Shown here piece by piece: positions 16,340-20,844 of a stretch of 20,844 nucleotides of DNA. The DNA is from Carex sylvatica (taxonomy: Eukaryota > Streptophyta > Magnoliopsida > Poales > Cyperaceae). Made by a program: the position numbers and the translations under genes. Location: assembly GCA_964058845.1 (NCBI GenBank), contig CAXKVR010000831.1, positions 1 to 20,844 on the forward strand, in the 5' to 3' direction. The notes beneath the pieces were generated by a model. It was not told the DNA's origin, did not search any database, and worked only from the letters and a program-made list of their open reading frames with translations. Every line of letters begins with the position of its first letter. Position 1 is the stretch's first letter.

Positions 16340-17878
16340 TTAAGTAGCCAATGGCTCTGCCACCACTTGTGTAACCTCTGGTGCCACCCCCAATACAGAG
16401 GCCACCTCGGGTGCCTCGGTCTCAACCGGTGTAGCCACATGAGCCTCTGCGGTGGAGACAATCATTTCTTTCTTGGAAACAGATTTGAGAAGGTGGTTGT
16501 AGCAACCCTTCTCCTTAAACAACTGCGCGAAATGAATCTTGCAGTACAGGGTGCCTTGGAGCGCTGCATAGTTCGAGGTCGTCAGTAGACAACCGCCGTG
16601 AGAGCATTTGAAGCACGTCTTGTGGTATTGCTCTCCCTCGATGCTCAACTGCGAAGTTTTTTAGATCTAACACTTAATGGATCGAGCATTGTAAATTTAG
16701 ATTGAAACTAATTAATGGAATGAATGAATGAATGAATACCTTTTCCAAGGGATACAGAGTCTTTTTACAGGTTGAGCATTTGTCTTGGGTTCCACTGAAT
16801 AGCGCTGATAACTTGCTTGGAGTTCTTGTCTATTATCAAAATGAAAATGAAGATAGAATAAAATAAATACAGTATTAATCAAGATTCTAAATAGCGTTAA
16901 TAGCGCTATAGCTTTTAAGGTCCGAAAAAACTATAGCGTAGCTATAGCTAGATATTTAGAACTCTGGTATTAATTAAATTAAAAGAAGGAACATATATAG
17001 GAAAATATATAGGAAAACATAATTGTCTTTTCAAATTAAATTAAAAGAAGGAACATATATAGGAAAACATAATTGTCTTTTCAAAACATAATTGTCTTTT
17101 CAAATTACAAAGGGATGAAATTACCATTTCTCTCTTCTCGGCACCTGCATTAAGAAACAAAACGGTACATAAATTAGCTTTTGTCATTTTCATTTGATAG
17201 TAGTTGAGATCAAATTAAATTAATAAAGCATTCTTTTGTTATTTTGAAAGGAACAGTTGTTGAACCTGAAGGGAACTTTTTGGTGAAAGAACCAGTCTCC
17301 TTGAAGAGCTGCTCAAAGTGTGGTTTGCAGTACAACACCCCTTCCATTGAAGAGTAGTTGCACATCTGCAGTATTAATTAACACCCAAGAAATGAAAAAT
17401 AATGAGAAAAAAAATGCTTTGTACAAATAAAATTTCTCTTTCTATATATAAATCCTCAATTAAGGGCAAAAGAGAAGATATGAAATCGGTATATATTGAC
17501 TCGGGTCATCTTGCAGTTACAAACGACATGTCGAGAGCCAAATTTTTAAACTATAGAGGTCAATTTTACAGTATTCATAATATTTTATCCAAAACTATAT
17601 AGAAAATTACATATAAATATAGAGATTATAAAAATAAATGGGGGTCAACTGACTCCCCTTTTCTCTTAGTGGCTCCGCCACTAATGTCGAGCTATATATA
17701 TCATGAATGTCATCAATCATGCAATGTAATGTGGATTACGTACCGAAAGTGTGCCTTTGCAATGGCTGCACTTGAAGCAGGTCTTGTGGTAAGGCACGCC
17801 ATCGGCTGAAAGAAGATCGACGAAATGCACCGTCTTGTCGCAAGTTTTGCACTTGTCCATTGTACCGCTGAACGACAT
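16340..17878 (-). CDS. Plant two-LIM-domain protein (WLIM2/PLIM2-type actin-bundling protein)
   Basis: Five exons on the minus strand: 17878-17744, 17365-17266, 17144-17125, 16829-16740, 16648-16340, with introns of 378, 121, 295 and 91 bp, all GT-AG. The product is 217 residues. LIM domain 1 is residues 10-61 (C10-x2-C13-x17-H31-x2-C34-x2-C37-x2-C40-x17-C58-x2-H61). LIM domain 2 is residues 103-154 (C103, C106, H124, C127, C130, C135, C151, H154, with the plant-type x4 gap in CSHGGC). All zinc ligands are present. Plant LIM proteins of this CRP-like family bind and bundle F-actin and some also act in the nucleus. The MSFSGTMDKC start and LSADGVPYHK place it in the LIM2 group. The inter-LIM linker is shorter than usual for WLIM2 as I remember the family. 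The last 45 residues form a Val/Ala/Glu/Pro tail that resembles PLIM2-type tails, so the subgroup is uncertain. Confidence 0.93.
16880..16966. mobile_element. hAT-like MITE in LIM intron 3
   Basis: An 87-bp insertion with inverted ends CAAGATTCTAAATA (left) and CAGAGTTCTAAATA (right, read inward), 11 of 14 matching. The interior is a near-palindrome (TAGCGCTATAGC and GCTATAGC). It is flanked by the perfect 8-bp direct repeat GTATTAAT at 16872-16879 and 16967-16974. An 8-bp duplication and CA-G-G-type ends fit hAT-derived MITEs. Confidence 0.7.
16977..17106. repeat. Tandem repeat in LIM intron 3
   Basis: A block starting AAATTAAAAGAAGGAACAT occurs twice, 62 bp apart (AAAAGAAGG at 16981 and 17043). 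The sub-block ACATAATTGTCTTTTCAAA occurs three times, ending near 17035, 17085 and 17105. The first copy also has a 12-bp internal duplication around ATATATAGG. Confidence 0.8.
17402..17690 (+). mobile_element. Possible transposon remnant in LIM intron 1
   Basis: It ends in GGGGGTCAACTGACTCCCC (17640-17658), a near-palindrome, followed by TGGCTCCGCCACTA at 17670-17683. That kind of tail often borders degraded plant transposons. The 66-codon open frame 17402-17602 has no family features. No target duplication was found. Confidence 0.3.
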
Positions 17879-18451
17879 TTTTTTTCCCTTTTTTATACAA
17901 AAGAATTAAAAAAACCCAATTCCAAATTATGCCAAGAATTAAAATAGTTTAATTCAAATGGCTTATTGGAATTAGGAGAGTTTTAATTTTGATCTTCTCC
18001 TTTTGTTTTCTTTTAAATATTTGCCAAATCAATCTGCTACAATGAAGAGCAGATGACAGGCAAAAGGGAGAGATGAGTACTAATTTGTGAAAGGCAATAC
18101 ATGATTTAAATAAGAAAGTGAAATCTAATTTTGTGATAAAATCACAAAACAATTTTGATAGCTTGTGAGAGAATGTAGGAGGTAGAGGGTTTGTTAGCCA
18201 CAAATTAGACTTTGCCATACTGGCCTGAAAATGGATCACAGATTTGAATTTTATGGATTACGTTCTTTGCAGTCAAAATGCTAAGTTGGGTTGCTATTAT
18301 TGGCGATTGAATTCAAATTTCCTTTCGCGTGTTAGGAGAGACATCACAGTTGTTTATATCACATATATTAGAAGAAAATATAAATATTTAATTTTTTTAT
18401 TTTTTGAATTAGGTTAGATTGACAATTAATAGCAGTAAATTTCAAATGTGT
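17879..18451. other. LIM gene 5' leader and upstream region
   Basis: Apart from the weak TATA candidate I see no gene or clear regulatory motif. The minus-strand leader next to the ATG is A/T-rich. The open frame at 17949-18239 has no recognisable features. Confidence 0.4.
18105..18113 (-). promoter_or_regulatory. Possible TATA element of the LIM gene
   Basis: TATTTAAAT on the minus strand, about 230 bp upstream of the ATG at 17878. A pyrimidine-containing leader (CATCTCTCCC near 18070) follows. The TATA-like sequence is one of several in AT-rich DNA, so it is a weak call. Confidence 0.25.
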
Positions 18452-18462
18452 CTCGTAGACCA
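18452..18462. repeat. 11-bp direct repeat, left flank of the Mutator-like MITE
   Basis: CTCGTAGACCA, identical to 18778-18788. The match stops on both sides, which is expected for a target duplication. Confidence 0.65.
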
Positions 18463-18777
18463 GAAATTTTTATTTATACCATATTCCAAAAAAAAAAAAA
18501 CACTACATTTTATGGGGAATTCCAAAAATATCAGTGCTGTTAATTCAATCTGCGGCTCCATTCTTGGAGAGCGACAAATTGAATTGAATGTCCCTCAAAA
18601 ACTCAAAAATGCACTGTAATATATACTGATATTTAGGGTTTTGGAGGTCTCCAATTCAATCTGCGGCCCTCCAAGAATGAGACTGCAGATTGAATTGGAG
18701 GCCCTGATATTTTTCGAATTCTCCAATTTCAGAATTGTTTGGATTTTTTTTTACTGGTATTAATAAAAAAAATTCGG
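18463..18777. mobile_element. Mutator-like MITE with 11-bp target duplication
   Basis: A 315-bp imperfect palindrome. The left arm (GAATTCCAAAAATATCAG then AATTCAATCTGCGG) is matched by the right arm read in reverse (GAATTCGAAAAATATCAG then AATTCAATCTGCAG). The right half also contains its own hairpin with perfect 16-bp arms CTCCAATTCAATCTGC at 18649-18664 and 18685-18700. The direct repeat CTCGTAGACCA flanks it at 18452-18462 and 18778-18788. Duplications of 9-11 bp are typical of Mutator-like elements. It encodes no protein. Confidence 0.65.
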
Positions 18778-18788
18778 CTCGTAGACCA
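18778..18788. repeat. 11-bp direct repeat, right flank of the Mutator-like MITE
   Basis: CTCGTAGACCA, the partner of 18452-18462. Confidence 0.65.
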
Positions 18789-18890
18789 TGTTTCACGTGA
18801 TATGTGAAAAAATGAAAACAAATTGTCTGAATTATAAACATATGCATTTAGAAAATATGTATTAATTACATGTGCTTTATGCTTATATCT

Positions 18891-18907
18891 TTATATATAT
18901 ATATATC
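18891..18907. repeat. TA microsatellite left of the hairpin MITE
   Basis: An (AT)n run ending in ATC directly against the MITE end. Confidence 0.8.
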
Positions 18908-19323
18908 GAGTAAGTCTACCATACATTGCAATGCATAGGCACCTCTGTGCATTGGACTATAAATCACCATATTCAAAGTCCAAATGACCGATCTAAATCA
19001 TTCATCTTGTTCTCCATATTAATATGTGCTTGGAGACCAAATTTTATATTTTTTGGAAGTTTTTTACTATTTATTAAGCCACATTGAAAATCACTGATCC
19101 AACGGTTACAGTAAAATCAAAAGGCACCGTTGGATCAGTGATTTTCAAAGTGACTTAATAAATAGTAAAAAACTTCCAAAAAATATAAAATTTGGTCTCC
19201 AAGCACATATTAATATGGAGAACAAGATGAACGGTTTGGATCGGTTATTTAAACTTTGAATCCGTGATTTATAGTCCAATGCACAGAGGTGCCTATGCAT
19301 TGCAATGTATGGTAGCCGTACTC
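18908..19323. mobile_element. Long-hairpin MITE (about 199-bp arms, 19-bp loop)
   Basis: The left arm 18908-19106 and right arm 19126-19323 are inverted copies with only scattered mismatches. Both ends begin GAGTA when read inward and share CTACCATACATTGCAATGCA. The inner ends are AAAATCACTGATCCAACGGT and its exact complement. The loop is 19107-19125. There is no coding capacity. TATC lies directly outside both ends (18904-18907, 19324-19327), but the right flank is a TATC microsatellite, so the target duplication is not secure. The superfamily is unassigned. Confidence 0.85.
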
Positions 19324-19352
19324 TATCTATCTATCTATCTATATATATATAT
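19322..19352. repeat. TATC/TA microsatellite right of the hairpin MITE
   Basis: (TCTA)n of about five units followed by (TA)n, directly against the MITE end. Confidence 0.85.
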
Positions 19353-20710
19353 TTTGTGACTTATTGTGGCTAAAATAAATTGTATTGTTGTTACATATAT
19401 TAAAAAAGCAAGATCTGCACAAAAAATATTCCAAAATGCGACTTATATATTAGACACATCTACTGTGTCATATTTGATCAAGGAGATGTAAAAAAAAAAC
19501 TAGCAAGTTTAACTAATACATCACTTAGAAAATAACAAGTTCAACTCAACAGAGAAAAATAAAGAGGAGACAAACTCATATCAAACACATAATTTTCGTA
19601 ATAATTTAAAAGCTTCCTTACAAACAAAGTTTGGCTTCTCTTATAAATCTTATTTTAATTACTTTTTCTATACTTCCAAAAACACTCTTAATAACCTCTT
19701 AGATACTTTCACAAAACCTTTTTTAGAAACCCACAAAATACAACTTCAAATAACACAATATAAACTCTTTTTTGATCATATATATTAAATTACACCTAAC
19801 TAATTTATGACAAACATACTTTAAACTGACCTGTTATCTTGGAACACGCCTATTTGATCACAAGGCATGTTTATGATAAAACTCAAAATATGAAAGTTGT
19901 AGAAATTTTGTAAGGTTTTCACATAACTTTAAATCACCTTAATTTGAGCTTGTATGAGAGTTATGATCATATTATTGACAAATGTTAATATGTTCAGAAA
20001 ACAATCTAGAGAGCATGGTTCATTGCTGACTCAAATTGAATTAATATTTTACCTTTCCAAATTCCCCCTCTTTATATTTGTGCCATATCACAATACCACA
20101 AATGTTAATATTGTTCTCTGTCCGGTTCAAATGTCAACCTGTCCAAAAAATTTCAATGCTAGTAGAAATTTGAAAACATTTTTGGGTGAACTTAAAAGAA
20201 TATCTATACTTTGTACTTGTATTGGTTATGAAAGCCCACAAACTGCACCGTATCCTCTCATGTACCGGACAAAGTACAATATTCTCGGCCAGATAAAAAA
20301 TAATACAATATCTATTTAGATATAGAGAATCTGTATTAAAATCTGTGTTAGATTCAAATTGACGACTCAGATCTCGTTGTACTTGTTTATGGCTTTGAAT
20401 ATATGTGAAAGTAGAGAAAATGATAAAAGATAACTATCTCTTATCTCTTGTTCATATATTTTCATATTCAATACTATCTTATGAAGTCTCCGTTTATTTG
20501 TTAGAAATTATAAATAATAAACATTTAAATTAATTTTATTAATAAATGCAGAAAATGAACAATATTTTCTTGAGAACAAGAATTGAATTAATTAATGACC
20601 ATCCATTCATTGTTTATTCATAACAGTAAAATCATAATTCAACAAATAAAAATAAACACCAAAAAATGTGTAATAAAGCTAAGGGCGAACTTCATGTATA
20701 ACCCTTAAAA
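19353..20710. other. AT-rich intergenic DNA, no gene supported
   Basis: The only longer open frame (19954-20319, plus strand, 121 codons) starts with ATG but has no recognisable domain, is very AT-rich and lacks clear gene context. The stretch 19880-19970 (GAAAGTTGTAGAAATTTTG and later GAGAGTTATGATC) resembles sequence often seen in degraded plant retroelements, but I cannot assign a family. Confidence 0.4.
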
Positions 20711-20797
20711 AACTTTAAAGTTACGTATTTTCCCCTCTAAACTTTGAAATTATGTACTCCCTCCTCTAAACTTCTAAAACTAACAAATTTATCAATT
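20711..20797. repeat. Imperfect tandem repeat, 29-bp period
   Basis: AACTTTAAAG at 20711, AACTTTGAAA at 20740 and AACTTCTAAA at 20769 each begin a 29-bp unit. The first two continue with TATTTTCCCCTCTA and TACTCCCTCCTCTA respectively. It probably belongs to a repeat that extends beyond the window. Confidence 0.7.
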
Positions 20798-20844
20798 TTA
20801 TTGTCTTTTATATTAAAACTCATTTTAAATTTATAAAATACTCA

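Noticed and set aside
19954..20319. Plus-strand 121-codon frame
   Set aside because: AT-rich, no recognisable domain, and the surroundings look like decayed repeats.

Overview
This looks like a stretch of plant nuclear DNA. It is AT-rich, contains GT-AG spliced genes, and carries a Ty1/copia LTR retrotransposon, a plant-type two-LIM-domain gene and several non-autonomous DNA transposons of kinds common in plants. The species cannot be named from sequence alone.

Positions 1-12932 are dominated by one copia element and a segmental amplification around it. The complete element (8145-12932, 4788 bp) has 290/291-bp LTRs, a primer-binding site, a polypurine tract and a gag-protease-integrase-RT-RNase H reading frame. 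Its 5-bp target-site duplication GGATT flanks it at 8140-8144 and 12933-12937. Removing the element and one GGATT rejoins a small two-exon host gene on the minus strand. The insertion lies in codons 3-4 of that gene. Its promoter, ATG and first codons are stranded at 12933-13041, to the right of the element.

A 4036-bp unit is then repeated head to tail (1-4036, 4037-8072, 8073 onward). Each unit is about 746 bp of host DNA (nearly the whole host gene plus its 3' flank) followed by the 5' 3290 bp of the element, cut inside reverse transcriptase before YVDD. The third unit runs on into the only complete element. Units 1 and 2 share seven substitutions against unit 3, and unit 2 has two more of its own. 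This suggests at least two amplification steps, the second very recent. The window starts inside a host-gene copy, so the array may extend further left. All copies share a TAG inside the second Gag zinc knuckle and a TGA just before RT. The complete copy also has a frameshift near its end.

Positions 12944-16184 hold the orphaned promoter, then DNA without a convincing gene, then terminal sequences of CACTA-type (En/Spm-like) transposons: a subterminal repeat field ending at 15697 and a second terminus ending at 16184.

Positions 16275-17878 hold a five-exon gene on the minus strand for a 217-residue plant LIM protein (two LIM domains, WLIM2/PLIM2-type), which from its family should bind and bundle actin. 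An 87-bp hAT-like MITE with an 8-bp target duplication sits in its third intron, and exon 3 is a 20-bp microexon.

Positions 17879-20844 are the LIM upstream region. They contain a 315-bp Mutator-like MITE with an 11-bp target duplication, a 416-bp long-hairpin MITE flanked by simple repeats, and AT-rich DNA with no gene I can support. A short 29-bp-period repeat lies at the right edge.
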